From contig NZ_JAGMUO010000034.1 of the NCBI RefSeq assembly GCF_019049325.1, forward strand, positions 407,764 through 471,763: a stretch of DNA of 64,000 nt, read 5' to 3'. This DNA comes from Streptomyces sp. AC512_CC834 (GTDB lineage: Bacteria > Actinomycetota > Actinomycetes > Streptomycetales > Streptomycetaceae). How positions within the stretch are numbered: the stretch's first letter is position 1; each line of letters begins with the position of its first letter. Below, piece after piece: positions 43,236 to 51,518 of the stretch. The translations under genes and the position numbers were made by a program. The notes beneath the pieces are model-generated. The model was given only the letters and a program-made list of their open reading frames with translations, searched no databases and had not been told where the DNA came from.

Positions 43236-44228
43236 ATGACCCGCATGGCACACGCGTTCTGGCTCGAATCGCCAGGCCGGGGCGCGATCCGGGACGTGGA
43301 GCTGCCGGCGCCCGGCGCGGACGAGGTGCTCGTGCGTACGCTCTTCACCGGCGTGAGCCGGGGGACCGAGACCCTCGTCTTCGGCGGCCGGGTGCCCGAG
43401 AACCAGTACACGGCCATGCGCGCGCCCTTCCAGGAGGGTGACTTCCCCGGGCCGGTGAAGTACGGCTACCTCAACGTCGGCGTGGTGGAGGAGGGGCCGG
43501 GCACCCTCGTCGGACGTACCGTCTTCTGCCTCTATCCGCACCAGACCCGGTACGTCGTCCCGGCCGCCGCCGTCACCCCGGTGCCCCCGGAGGTCCCGGC
43601 CGGGCGGGCCGTGCTCGCCGGCACCGTGGAGACCGCCGTCAACGCCCTGTGGGACGCGGCCCCGCTGGTCGGCGACCGGATCACCGTGGTCGGCGGCGGC
43701 ATGGTCGGCTGCTCGGTGGCCGCCCTGCTGGCCCGCTTCCCGGGCGTCCGCGTCGAGTTGGTCGACGCCGATCCGGCCCGCGCGCAGGTCGCCGGGGCAC
43801 TCGGCGTCGGCTTCGCGTCCCCGGCCGACGCCCTCGGCGACCGCGACCTCGTCGTGCACGCCAGTGCAACGGAGGCGGGGCTCGCCAGGTCACTGGAGCT
43901 GCTGCGCCCCGAGGGCACCGTCGTCGAACTCAGTTGGTACGGCGACCGGCGCGTCGCCCTGCCGCTCGGCGAGGCCTTCCACTCCCGGCGCCTGACCCTG
44001 CGCGGCAGCCAGGTCGGCACCGTCTCACCGGCGCGCGGCGCGACCCGCACCTACGCCGACCGGCTCGCCCTCGCCCTCGACCTGCTCGCCGACCCGGCGC
44101 TCGACGCCCTCGTCAGCGGCGAGTCCGCGTTCGGTGAACTGCCCGACGTGATGCCGCGGTTGGCCTTCGGTGACCTTCCTGCCCTGTGCCACCGGATCCG
44201 GTACGACCGGGAGGCCACCGGCGCCTGA
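43236..44228 (+). CDS. MDR-superfamily dehydrogenase lacking the usual zinc ligands
   Basis: A 330-aa medium-chain dehydrogenase with a Rossmann core (ITVVGGGMVGCSVAALLARF, about 149-168, then VELVDADPARA). The usual catalytic Cys/GHE zinc region is replaced by TGVSRGTETLVFGG and GYLNVGVVEEG, so it is a BchC-like or non-zinc member despite its common label of zinc-binding alcohol dehydrogenase. The ATG at 43236 follows CAGGAGG. It starts the co-directional run leading to the PTPS-like, glycosyltransferase and methyltransferase genes and probably acts in the same pathway. The substrate is unknown. Confidence 0.88.
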   Translation: MTRMAHAFWLESPGRGAIRDVELPAPGADEVLVRTLFTGVSRGTETLVFGGRVPENQYTAMRAPFQEGDFPGPVKYGYLNVGVVEEGPGTLVGRTVFCLYPHQTRYVVPAAAVTPVPPEVPAGRAVLAGTVETAVNALWDAAPLVGDRITVVGGGMVGCSVAALLARFPGVRVELVDADPARAQVAGALGVGFASPADALGDRDLVVHASATEAGLARSLELLRPEGTVVELSWYGDRRVALPLGEAFHSRRLTLRGSQVGTVSPARGATRTYADRLALALDLLADPALDALVSGESAFGELPDVMPRLAFGDLPALCHRIRYDREATGA

Positions 44229-44342
44229 CCTGAGAAAAGACGTACGGACCCCTGAACAAGGGAAGGCATCCCGCCGTAATAGACGGCACCCCGCGCAGCG
44301 ATCGGCGGGGGATCAGACGTGCCACACCTGGAGGGTCGTCCG

Positions 44343-44741
44343 TTGTTCAGCATCACCGTCCGCGATCACATCATGATCGCCCACAGCTTCCGCGGCGACG
44401 TCTTCGGGCCCGCGCAGCGCCTGCACGGAGCGACGTTCCTGGTGGACGCCACCTTCCGGCGCGAGCAGCTCGACGAGGACAACATCGTCGTCGACATCGG
44501 ACTGGCCACCCAGGAGCTGGGTGCCGTCGTCGGCGAGCTGAACTACCGCAACCTCGACAACGAACCCGACTTCGCCGGCGTCAACACCTCCACGGAGTTC
44601 CTGGCCAAGGTCATCGCCGACCGCCTCGCCGACCGCGTGCACAAGGGCGCGCTCGGCGAGGGGGCCAGGGGGCTGGCCGGCCTCACCGTGACCCTGCACG
44701 AGTCGCATGTCGCCTGGGCGAGTTACGAGCGTGCGCTGTGA
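44343..44741 (+). CDS. 6-pyruvoyl-tetrahydropterin synthase/QueD-like protein with altered active site
   Basis: A 132-aa single-domain protein of the T-fold PTPS/QueD family. The TTG at 44343 has an ideal GGAGGG site; a GTG at 44319 overlaps that site. The zinc ligands of true enzymes (one His, then HGH) appear here as His14 and His28-Gly-Ala30, so one His is missing. The catalytic Cys position is Ala/Gln, and the Asp-His pair before LN reads Asn67-Tyr68. Glu120 and the NTSTE motif remain. It may bind a pterin-like ligand or do different chemistry. The gene overlaps the glycosyltransferase gene by 4 bp (GTGA). Confidence 0.88.
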   Translation: MFSITVRDHIMIAHSFRGDVFGPAQRLHGATFLVDATFRREQLDEDNIVVDIGLATQELGAVVGELNYRNLDNEPDFAGVNTSTEFLAKVIADRLADRVHKGALGEGARGLAGLTVTLHESHVAWASYERAL

Positions 44742-46003
44742 CCGACACATCCGTCGAAGCGACGGCCGACACGGCCCTGGGGGCGATGGCCGAGACGTCC
44801 CCTGGAGCGACCCCCGGCGCGAGCGCCGGGCGCGCCCGGCTCACCTACGTCCCCACGCAGATGTCCGTGCCGGCCTCGTCCCCGAGGAACGGGGGGATCG
44901 TCCCCATGTCCCTGCGCTCCGTGCACTTCGTCATGCCGGGTGGGGTCGACGACCCGGCCGCGCCGAGCGGCGGCAACGCCTACGACCGGCGGATACGGCT
45001 TGACCTGCCCGGCTTCGGGTGGCGGGTACGGGGTCTGCCCGTACCGGGTGACTGGCCCCGGCCGGACGACGCCGCCCGCGCGGAACTCGCCCGCGTCCTG
45101 CGAAGGCTGCCGGACGGTGCCGTCGTCCTTCTCGACGGGCTGGTCGCCTGCGGGGTGCCGGAGATCGTCGTACCGGAGGCCGAGCGGCTGCGCATGGCCG
45201 TCCTCGTCCACCTCCCGCTCGGCGACGAGACCGGCCTCGCCCCCGCCGTCGCCGCCGAACTCGACGCCCGCGAACGCACGGTGCTGCGCGCCGTCCCGGC
45301 CGTCGTCGCCACCAGCGACTGGGCGGTGCGGCGCCTCGTCTCCCACCACGGCCTCGACCCGGGCCGCGTCCACGTCGCCGCCCCGGGCGCCGACATCGCG
45401 CCCCTCGCGCCCGGCACCGACGGCGTCTCCCGGCTGCTGTGCGTCGCCGCGGTCACTCCCCGCAAGGGCCAGCACCGGCTGGTGGAGGCGCTGGCGGCCG
45501 CGACCGACCTGCCGTGGAGCTGCGTGTGCGTCGGCGGGCTCGGGCAGGACCCGGAGTACGTCGACGGGCTGCGGTCGCTGATCGCACGGCACGGTCTGGA
45601 GGAGCGGCTGGTGCTCGCCGGGCCGCGGACGGGCGCGGAGTTGGACGCCACCTACGCGACCGCCGACCTGATGGTCCTCACCTCGTACGCCGAGACGTAC
45701 GGCATGGCGGTGACCGAGGCTCTCGCGCGCGGCATCCCCGTGCTGGCCACGGACGTCGGCGGCCTCCCGGAGGCGGTCGGACGCGCGCCCGACGGCGGGG
45801 TGCCCGGCATCCTCGTACCGCCGGAGGATCCCGCCGCACTCGCCGCGGAGCTGCGCGGCTGGTTCGGCGAGGTGGACGTACGCCGCCGCCTGAAGGCCGC
45901 CGCCCGCGGTCGCCGTGCCGCCCTGAACGGCTGGGCCACCACGGCCCAGAGCCTGGCCGGAGTACTGCACCGGCTGCCGAGTGAACCGAGGAGGGCGGCA
46001 TGA
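44738..46003 (+). CDS. Glycosyltransferase, GT4 family
   Basis: A 421-aa GT-B glycosyltransferase. The donor domain carries LLCVAAVTPRKGQHRLVEAL (about 230-250) and the GT4 nucleotide-sugar motif SYAETYGMAVTEALARGIPVLATDVGGLPE (about 312-342), including the E-x7-E pair. The first 40 residues are Ala/Thr-rich and probably disordered. The start is a GTG coupled to the PTPS-like gene, and the end is coupled to the methyltransferase gene by ATGA. It probably glycosylates the small molecule made by this cluster; sugar and acceptor are not predictable. Confidence 0.92.
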   Translation: MTDTSVEATADTALGAMAETSPGATPGASAGRARLTYVPTQMSVPASSPRNGGIVPMSLRSVHFVMPGGVDDPAAPSGGNAYDRRIRLDLPGFGWRVRGLPVPGDWPRPDDAARAELARVLRRLPDGAVVLLDGLVACGVPEIVVPEAERLRMAVLVHLPLGDETGLAPAVAAELDARERTVLRAVPAVVATSDWAVRRLVSHHGLDPGRVHVAAPGADIAPLAPGTDGVSRLLCVAAVTPRKGQHRLVEALAAATDLPWSCVCVGGLGQDPEYVDGLRSLIARHGLEERLVLAGPRTGAELDATYATADLMVLTSYAETYGMAVTEALARGIPVLATDVGGLPEAVGRAPDGGVPGILVPPEDPAALAAELRGWFGEVDVRRRLKAAARGRRAALNGWATTAQSLAGVLHRLPSEPRRAA

Positions 46004-47232
46004 GTACGAGGAAGACGACCGCACCGACCGGAAGCGTCATCCCGGCCCGGCCCGGCCCCCAGGACGCCCTCGACACCGCGAACGGCGTAATCCCCGGAGC
46101 GGGGCCCACCCGGCAGGGCGCGGGCCCGTTCGCCGCCGCCGGAGCCGTCGAACGGCGGGGTGAGCGGCCTGCCTTCGGTGCGGTGGACGGGTCGGGCGAG
46201 GGGCCCGTGAACCGCCCCGCCGACCGGTCCGGCGGCGGCTCCACCGGTCGTCCTGCCACGCAGCCCGCGGGAGACACCGTCTCCGCCGAGCGCGCCACCA
46301 TCCGCCTCCGCGAGGCCCCGGTGCGGGGACCGGAGTCGGGGCAGGGCGGTCCGGGCTCGGCGGCGATGCAGGGGCCGGCGATGCAGGGGCCGCCCGACGA
46401 CCCCCCGCGTTACGCCCCCGAGTGGCTGCGGCTGCGTGAGCCCGCCGATGCCGGCGCGCGAGCGCACGACCTGCTAGACCCGTTGCGGATCCGGCTCGCC
46501 AACCTGCCGAGGCGGGCGGACGGGCTGGTGGTGCACGACGTGGGCTGCGGCACCGGGTCGATGGGACGCTGGCTCGCTCCGCTGCTCGACGGGCCCCAGC
46601 ACTGGGTGCTGCACGACCGCGACCCGTATCTCCTGCACTTCGCCGCCGTCGCCGCCCCTCGTACGGCAGCCGACGGGAGCCGCGTCACCGTCGAGACTCG
46701 GCGCGGGGACATCGCCCGGCTCACTCCGGACGCGCTGACCGGCGCCGCGCTGGTGACGGCGTCGGCGCTGCTCGACGTGCTCACCATCGAGGAGGTCGGC
46801 AATCTCGCCGCCGCCTGTGCCGCGGCCGGCTGCCCGGCCCTGCTGACCCTCTCCGTCGCCGGGCGCGTCGATCTGACCCCCGCGCACCCCCTGGACGTGG
46901 AGATCACCGAGGCGTTCAACGAACACCAGCGGCGTACCGGCATGCTCGGTCCGGACGCGGTGACCACGGCGGCCGAGGCCTTCGCCGGACACGGCGCCAC
47001 CGTACGGGCGCACCCCAGCCCCTGGCGCCTCGGCCCCAACGAGGCCGAACTCACCGCCCAGTGGCTGCGCGGCTGGGTCGGTGCGGCCGTCGAACAGCGC
47101 CCCGACCTGCGTGAGCGGGCCGGCCGCTACCTGGACGAGCGCCTCGCGGCCTGCGCCGCCGGGGAGTTGCGCGTGCTCGTCCACCACACGGACCTACTGG
47201 CGTTGTGCCGGCCGACGGGCGGGACCTCGTGA
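46000..47232 (+). CDS. SAM-dependent class I methyltransferase
   Basis: A 410-aa protein. The first about 135 residues are Gly/Pro/Arg-rich and probably disordered. Motif I VVHDVGCGTGSMGRWLAPLL lies at about 174-193, with the acidic end of strand 2 in VLHDRDPYLLHFA and motif IV-like ALVTASALLDVLTIEEV. The C-terminal half (ITEAFNEHQRRTGMLGPDAV) matches actinobacterial trans-aconitate-like methyltransferases. It is translationally coupled at both ends (ATGA with the glycosyltransferase, GTGA with the membrane protein), so it belongs to the same operon. The substrate is unknown. Confidence 0.88.
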   Translation: MSTRKTTAPTGSVIPARPGPQDALDTANGVIPGAGPTRQGAGPFAAAGAVERRGERPAFGAVDGSGEGPVNRPADRSGGGSTGRPATQPAGDTVSAERATIRLREAPVRGPESGQGGPGSAAMQGPAMQGPPDDPPRYAPEWLRLREPADAGARAHDLLDPLRIRLANLPRRADGLVVHDVGCGTGSMGRWLAPLLDGPQHWVLHDRDPYLLHFAAVAAPRTAADGSRVTVETRRGDIARLTPDALTGAALVTASALLDVLTIEEVGNLAAACAAAGCPALLTLSVAGRVDLTPAHPLDVEITEAFNEHQRRTGMLGPDAVTTAAEAFAGHGATVRAHPSPWRLGPNEAELTAQWLRGWVGAAVEQRPDLRERAGRYLDERLAACAAGELRVLVHHTDLLALCRPTGGTS

Positions 47233-48668
47233 GCGCACCGACCGTACCGGCCGTACCGGCGGCGCCTGCGGCACTGGCCGTACCGGCGGCGCCTGCGGCA
47301 CTGGCCGTACCGGCGGCGCCTGCGGCACTGGCCGTACCGGCCGTACCTGCGGCACCGGCGGCGCCCGGGGCACCGACCGTTCCGGTGGCACCCGGGGTGC
47401 CTGCGGTATCCGGGATGCCTGCGGTGCCCGCGGTGCCCGGGGTGCCCCCGGCACCGCCGAGGGGCCTCCCCACCGACCTACGTCCGGACCCGGGCATCCC
47501 CGCCGGCAGCGCGCCGCCCCGTCGCCGCGCCCTGCGTGCCCACCTCGGCACTCTCGCCGGGACCGTCGTCCTCGCCGTGCTCCTGTGGCGGATGGGGACC
47601 GGCGCCTTCCTGGACGGGCTGCGTCGGATCGACGGGACCACGGTGCTGGCGGCACTCGGGATCGGGCTGGTCACCACGGTGTTCAGCGCCTGGCGCTGGG
47701 CACTTGTGGCCCGGGGGCTGCGCATCCGGCTGCCCCTCGGACCGGCCGTCGCCGACTACTACCGCGCCCTGTTCCTCAACGCGGCCCTCCCCGGTGGCGT
47801 CCTCGGTGACGTGCACCGCGCGGTGCGGCACGGGCGGAGCGCCGGCGACCTCGGGCGCGGCGTGCGGGCCGTCGTCCTCGAACGGGTCGCCGGACAGCTC
47901 GCGTTGATCGGAATCGGTGTCGCCGTACTGCTGACGATGGAGTCCCCGGTGCTGACCGAGGCCCGGCACCTGGCCCCGCTCGTGGGCCTGGCTGTGCTCG
48001 GCGCGTTCGCCGTCGTCCTCGCCCTGCGCATGAACCGGGTGCCCGCACGCCGGGGTCGGGCCCTGCGGGCGACGCTCGGGGAGGTACGCGAAGGGCTGCT
48101 GTCCCGGCGGAACCTGCCGGGCATCGCGCTCGCGTCCGTCGTTGTGCTCGCCGGGCATCTCGCGATGTTCGTGCTCGCCGCCCGGGTGGCCGGCAGCGGC
48201 GCCTCCGTCGCCGTGCTCACGCCGCTGGCGGTGCTGGCCCTGCTCGCCATGGGCCTGCCGCTGAACGTCGGCGGCTGGGGGCCCCGGGAGGGCGTCACCG
48301 CCTGGGCGTTCGGCGCGGCGGGGCTGGGCGCGGGCACCGGGCTCGGTGTGGCGGTGGTGTACGGCGTGCTCAGCCTCGTGGCGAGTCTGCCCGGCGTCGT
48401 CGTCCTCGTCGTCCGCCGGAGGGCGGGTGCGGGCACGGCGGCGAACGCGCCTCACCCGCGCCGGTCCCCCCGTCCGAGTCCCCGCCCGCGTCCGTGGTCC
48501 CGTCCCCGTCCCCGCGCTCGGCCCCGGTCTCACACCCGCCCGGGAACCTCGTCCGCCGTCAGGAAAGAGAAATACGTTCCGAAGGAATCCGCGAGGCTCG
48601 CCAGCAGTTCCTTCCCCTTTTCCGCCGATCCCAGTGAAGGACGCCCGATGACACCGGAATCGGTATAG
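47229..48668 (+). CDS. UPF0104/LPG-synthase-TM-like membrane protein
   Basis: A 479-aa protein. Residues 1-95 are a Pro/Ala-rich tail built partly from three exact 27-bp repeats. The body has about seven to eight transmembrane helices of the LPG_synthase_TM (UPF0104) family: TTVFSAWRWALVARGL, ALFLNAALPGGVLGDVHRAV, VVLERVAGQLALIGIGV and PLNVGGWGPREGV. Family members include flippase-like proteins and the membrane part of MprF. The C-terminal about 60 residues are Arg/Pro-rich and lie antisense to the creatininase gene, so the real protein may differ there. The start is a GTG coupled to the methyltransferase gene. Confidence 0.87.
   Translation: MSAPTVPAVPAAPAALAVPAAPAALAVPAAPAALAVPAVPAAPAAPGAPTVPVAPGVPAVSGMPAVPAVPGVPPAPPRGLPTDLRPDPGIPAGSAPPRRRALRAHLGTLAGTVVLAVLLWRMGTGAFLDGLRRIDGTTVLAALGIGLVTTVFSAWRWALVARGLRIRLPLGPAVADYYRALFLNAALPGGVLGDVHRAVRHGRSAGDLGRGVRAVVLERVAGQLALIGIGVAVLLTMESPVLTEARHLAPLVGLAVLGAFAVVLALRMNRVPARRGRALRATLGEVREGLLSRRNLPGIALASVVVLAGHLAMFVLAARVAGSGASVAVLTPLAVLALLAMGLPLNVGGWGPREGVTAWAFGAAGLGAGTGLGVAVVYGVLSLVASLPGVVVLVVRRRAGAGTAANAPHPRRSPRPSPRPRPWSRPRPRARPRSHTRPGTSSAVRKEKYVPKESARLASSSFPFSADPSEGRPMTPESV
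47250..47330 (+). repeat. Three exact 27-bp tandem repeats inside the membrane-protein gene
   Basis: The unit GCCGTACCGGCGGCGCCTGC plus GGCACTG is present three times without a mismatch (47250-47276, 47277-47303, 47304-47330) and then degenerates. It encodes AVPAAPAAL. Perfect identity suggests recent expansion by slippage. Confidence 0.9.
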
Positions 48669-49276
48669 GCGGACATACCGAGGGAGAGCAGATGACGCCG
48701 GTCGTCCGCGACGCAATCGGCGGCCTCGTAACCGGGCCGGACCGATTCGGGGTGCGCGTGCAGAAGAATGGAGGTCTCGATTTCCCCCGCGTGCATGTCG
48801 GTGAGCAACGACGTGACCACCCCGGCCCGCTCCCGCGCCGCCTCCCAGTCCTCCGCGGCCGGGAACAGCGCCATCCGCTCACCGCGTGCGGAGGACTCCT
48901 GAACGACGTTGCCCAGTACGTAGTTTCCGCCGTGTCCGTTGACCACGACCAGGGCCTCGACTCCCGAGCGGCGCAGGGAGGAGGCTATGTCCGTCACCAC
49001 CGCGTGGAGGGTCACCGAGGAGATGCTGACGGTCCCGGGCCAGTCGGCGTGCTCGTGCGAACAGCCGATCGTCACCGGCGGCAGCAGGTGCACCGGGTAC
49101 GCGGCGGCGATCTCCCGGGCGACGGCGCAGGCGACGAGCGTGTCGGTCGCCAACGGCAGGTACGCGCCGTGCTGCTCGAAACTGCCGACAGGCAGCACCG
49201 CGACCTGCCGCACGACCCCGGCGGCCCGCCCGCGCACGTCCTGCGTCGTGTCCGCCGGCATCAGTGAAGCATCCAT
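48530..49276 (-). CDS. Creatininase-family amidohydrolase
   Basis: A 248-aa metal-dependent amidohydrolase. Metal-binding motifs are intact: SFEQHGAYLPLATDT (Glu34, His36, Asp45), GCSHEHADWPGT, NGHGGN and the glutamate in DMHAGEIETS. The family includes creatininase, MftE of mycofactocin synthesis and ArfB formamide hydrolases that act after archaeal GTP cyclohydrolases. The ATG at 49276 has a GAAAGG site; a second ATG 15 bp inside is possible. It diverges from the GTP cyclohydrolase II gene and converges with the membrane-protein gene, overlapping it by 139 bp. A role beside the cyclohydrolase is attractive but unproven. Confidence 0.9.
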   Translation of the reverse strand: MDASLMPADTTQDVRGRAAGVVRQVAVLPVGSFEQHGAYLPLATDTLVACAVAREIAAAYPVHLLPPVTIGCSHEHADWPGTVSISSVTLHAVVTDIASSLRRSGVEALVVVNGHGGNYVLGNVVQESSARGERMALFPAAEDWEAARERAGVVTSLLTDMHAGEIETSILLHAHPESVRPGYEAADCVADDRRHLLSLGMSAYTDSGVIGRPSLGSAEKGKELLASLADSFGTYFSFLTADEVPGRV

Positions 49277-49388
49277 TCCCGCACGGCCTTTCGTCTCTGT
49301 TGAGCAATCTCTTGAACAACCTGTCGGGCAACCTGTTGAGGGATCCGTTGAGGGATCCGCCGAGGATCTTTTGAGGAACGCGAGAATC

Positions 49389-50051
49389 ATGACAGAAAAC
49401 ATCGGTGTACTCGGCAAGAACGCGGCGCAGCGCACGGACGTGGAACGCGTCGTGGTGACGCCTCTGCCCACCGTGTACGGGCAGTTCCGTGCGTTCGGCT
49501 ACTTCGACCACGAGCGCGGCGACGAACAAGTGGCCCTCGTGCACGGCGATCCGGGCGCCGAGGGTGTGCTCACCCGGCTCCACTCGGAGTGCCTGACGGG
49601 CGACGCCTTCGGCTCCCAGCACTGCGAGTGCGGCGACCAACTGGCTTCCGCGCTGCGGGCGGTGGTCGCCGCGGGCAGCGGCGTCGTCGTCTATCTGCGC
49701 GGACACGAGGGACGCGGTATCGGACTGCTCGCCAAGCTGCGCGCGATGGCACTGCAGGCGGAGGGCCTGGACACGGTCGAGGCGAACCTCGCCCTCGGCC
49801 TGCCGGTGGACGCCCGGGACTACGGTGTCGCCGCCCGCGTCCTCAAGGACCTGGGCGTGCGCTCCGTGCGCCTGATGTCCAACAACCCGCGCAAACGGGA
49901 GGCGTTGGTGCGGCACGGCATCCAGGTCGCCGAGCAGGTGCCGCTGCTGATCCCGCCGTGCGAGAGCAACATCACCTATCTGCGGACCAAGCGCGAGCGC
50001 CTGGACCACCACCTGCCGCACCTCGACGCGATGGCGCACGTGTTGTCCTGA
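49389..50051 (+). CDS. ribA: GTP cyclohydrolase II
   Basis: A 220-aa enzyme that opens the GTP ring to 2,5-diamino-6-ribosylamino-pyrimidinone phosphate. Zinc ligands are Cys68, Cys79 and Cys81 (SECLTGDAFGSQHCECG). The GTP-binding segment YLRGHEGRGIGL carries the catalytic tyrosine (Tyr102), and the C-terminus has RLMSNNPRKREAL. There is no fused DHBP-synthase domain, so this is a stand-alone copy. It lies in a small-molecule cluster and not with other riboflavin genes, which suggests a secondary, dedicated copy like the extra cyclohydrolases known in S. coelicolor. The tyrosine favours true GCH II activity over the formylated-product variant. Confidence 0.93.
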   Translation: MTENIGVLGKNAAQRTDVERVVVTPLPTVYGQFRAFGYFDHERGDEQVALVHGDPGAEGVLTRLHSECLTGDAFGSQHCECGDQLASALRAVVAAGSGVVVYLRGHEGRGIGLLAKLRAMALQAEGLDTVEANLALGLPVDARDYGVAARVLKDLGVRSVRLMSNNPRKREALVRHGIQVAEQVPLLIPPCESNITYLRTKRERLDHHLPHLDAMAHVLS

Positions 50052-51336
50052 CGCGGGCTCCGGCTCCGGCTCCGGCGCCCGCGCGGTCGCAGTCCGTCAC
50101 CGCCTCGTGCACGAGCCGCTTGAGGTCCGGGTAGACCGTGTGCGAGGACCTTGGCCGCACCTGGGTCATGAACTGCACCGTCAGATCACGGCCCGGGTCG
50201 ACCCAGAAGGTGGTCGTCGCCACTCCGCTCCAGCCGAACGTGCCGAGCCCGGAGGGCGACTGCGTGCGGCTCGGGTCCGTCACCACGGAGACACCGAGGC
50301 CGAAGCCGACGCCGTCGTTGCCGGGTTCGTCGTGCGCGGGGCGGCTGCCGAGGGCGCGCAGGTCGGCGCCGCCGGGGAGGTGGTTGCGGGTCATGAGGTC
50401 CACCGTCCGCGGGGCGAGCAGGCGGACTCCGTCGAGTGCGCCGCGGCGCCGCAGCAGTTCCGCGAAGCGGTGCACGTCGTACGCGGACGAGACCAGGCCG
50501 CCGCTGCCCGACAGGAACCGCGGCCGGCCCCGCAGCGGCAGTCCGGGGACCGGCTCGATGCCGCCGGCGTCCGTCTCGCCGTACAACTCGGCCAGCCGGT
50601 CCGCCTGTTCGTCGGTGACGTGGAAGCCGGTGTCGGTCATGCCGAGCGGTCCGAAGATCCGCTCGGCGCAGAAGGCGTCGAGCGACTGCCCGGAGACCAC
50701 CTCGACGAGCCGGCCCAGCACGTTGCTGGCCACCGAGTAGTTCCACTGCGTGCCCGGCTCGAACTGGAGGGGCAGACTCGCGTAGAGGTCGACCGTCTCG
50801 GCCAGGTCCGCGCCGGGCCGCACCGACGACTCCAGGCCGGCCGCGCGGTACAGCCCGTCCACCGGGTGGCAGTGGTAGGAGCCGAAGGTCAGCCCGGCGG
50901 TGTGGGTCATCAGATGCCGGACGCGGACCGGACCGGCGGCGGGCCGGGTGACGACGTCGCCCGCGGAGCCGTCCCCGGCCCCTTCGACGTACACCCTGGG
51001 CTCGGCGAAGGCCGGCAGGTACCGGTCCACGGGGTCGTGCAGGGACAGCCGCCCCTCCTCCATCAGGATCAGCACCGCCACGGACGTGACCGGCTTGGTC
51101 ATGGAGTAGATCCGCCACAGGGTGTCGGCCGACACGGGCACCCCGGCGGCGACGTCCCGCCGGCCGTGCACGGTCAGATGGGCGACACGGCCGCCGCGGG
51201 CGACGGCCACCAGGAACCCGGGCAGCCGGCCCTCCTCGACCTGCCGGGCGAAGTGCCGGTCGAGCCGGTCCAGCGCCGCGGGATCCAGTCCGGCCGCACC
51301 CGCGTCGACCTCCTGGCGCAGGGGTGGCATCGCCAT
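49972..51336 (-). CDS. Serine hydrolase, class C beta-lactamase/esterase family
   Basis: A 454-aa protein of the beta-lactamase superfamily (Pfam Beta-lactamase). The nucleophile motif is S78-M-T-K81 and the tyrosine motif YSVASN lies at about residue 207. The segments RVRHLMTHTAGLTFG and FGPLGMTDTGFHV are typical of EstB-like esterases. No signal peptide is seen, so a cytosolic esterase is more likely than a drug-hydrolysing lactamase. The ATG at 51336 is preceded by GAGGAG. The C-terminal about 35 residues are low-complexity Gly/Ala/Arg and overlap the convergent GTP cyclohydrolase gene by 80 bp. Confidence 0.9.
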   Translation of the reverse strand: MAMPPLRQEVDAGAAGLDPAALDRLDRHFARQVEEGRLPGFLVAVARGGRVAHLTVHGRRDVAAGVPVSADTLWRIYSMTKPVTSVAVLILMEEGRLSLHDPVDRYLPAFAEPRVYVEGAGDGSAGDVVTRPAAGPVRVRHLMTHTAGLTFGSYHCHPVDGLYRAAGLESSVRPGADLAETVDLYASLPLQFEPGTQWNYSVASNVLGRLVEVVSGQSLDAFCAERIFGPLGMTDTGFHVTDEQADRLAELYGETDAGGIEPVPGLPLRGRPRFLSGSGGLVSSAYDVHRFAELLRRRGALDGVRLLAPRTVDLMTRNHLPGGADLRALGSRPAHDEPGNDGVGFGLGVSVVTDPSRTQSPSGLGTFGWSGVATTTFWVDPGRDLTVQFMTQVRPRSSHTVYPDLKRLVHEAVTDCDRAGAGAGAGARVRTTRAPSRRGAAGGGPGARAWSADR

Positions 51337-51518
51337 CGTTCTCCTCGGTCGTTCTTCGAAGACGGATCCGGCATACCCCGCGCACGCCCACTCAGAACTT
51401 CATGATCCGCCGCTTTCGGGGCCGAGCGCCCCGAGCGCCCCGAGCGCCCACTTCGCCGACGGCGAGCCTCTTCGAACTCGTCCAGCGCGCCCGCGCGGCC
51501 GCCGCGCGGCACGCGGGT

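Noticed and set aside
48530..50051. Creatininase-family enzyme as an ArfB-type deformylase for the cyclohydrolase product
   Set aside because: The adjacent cyclohydrolase keeps the tyrosine associated with true GCH II, which should not leave a formyl group to remove. Kept only as a possibility in the gene entry.
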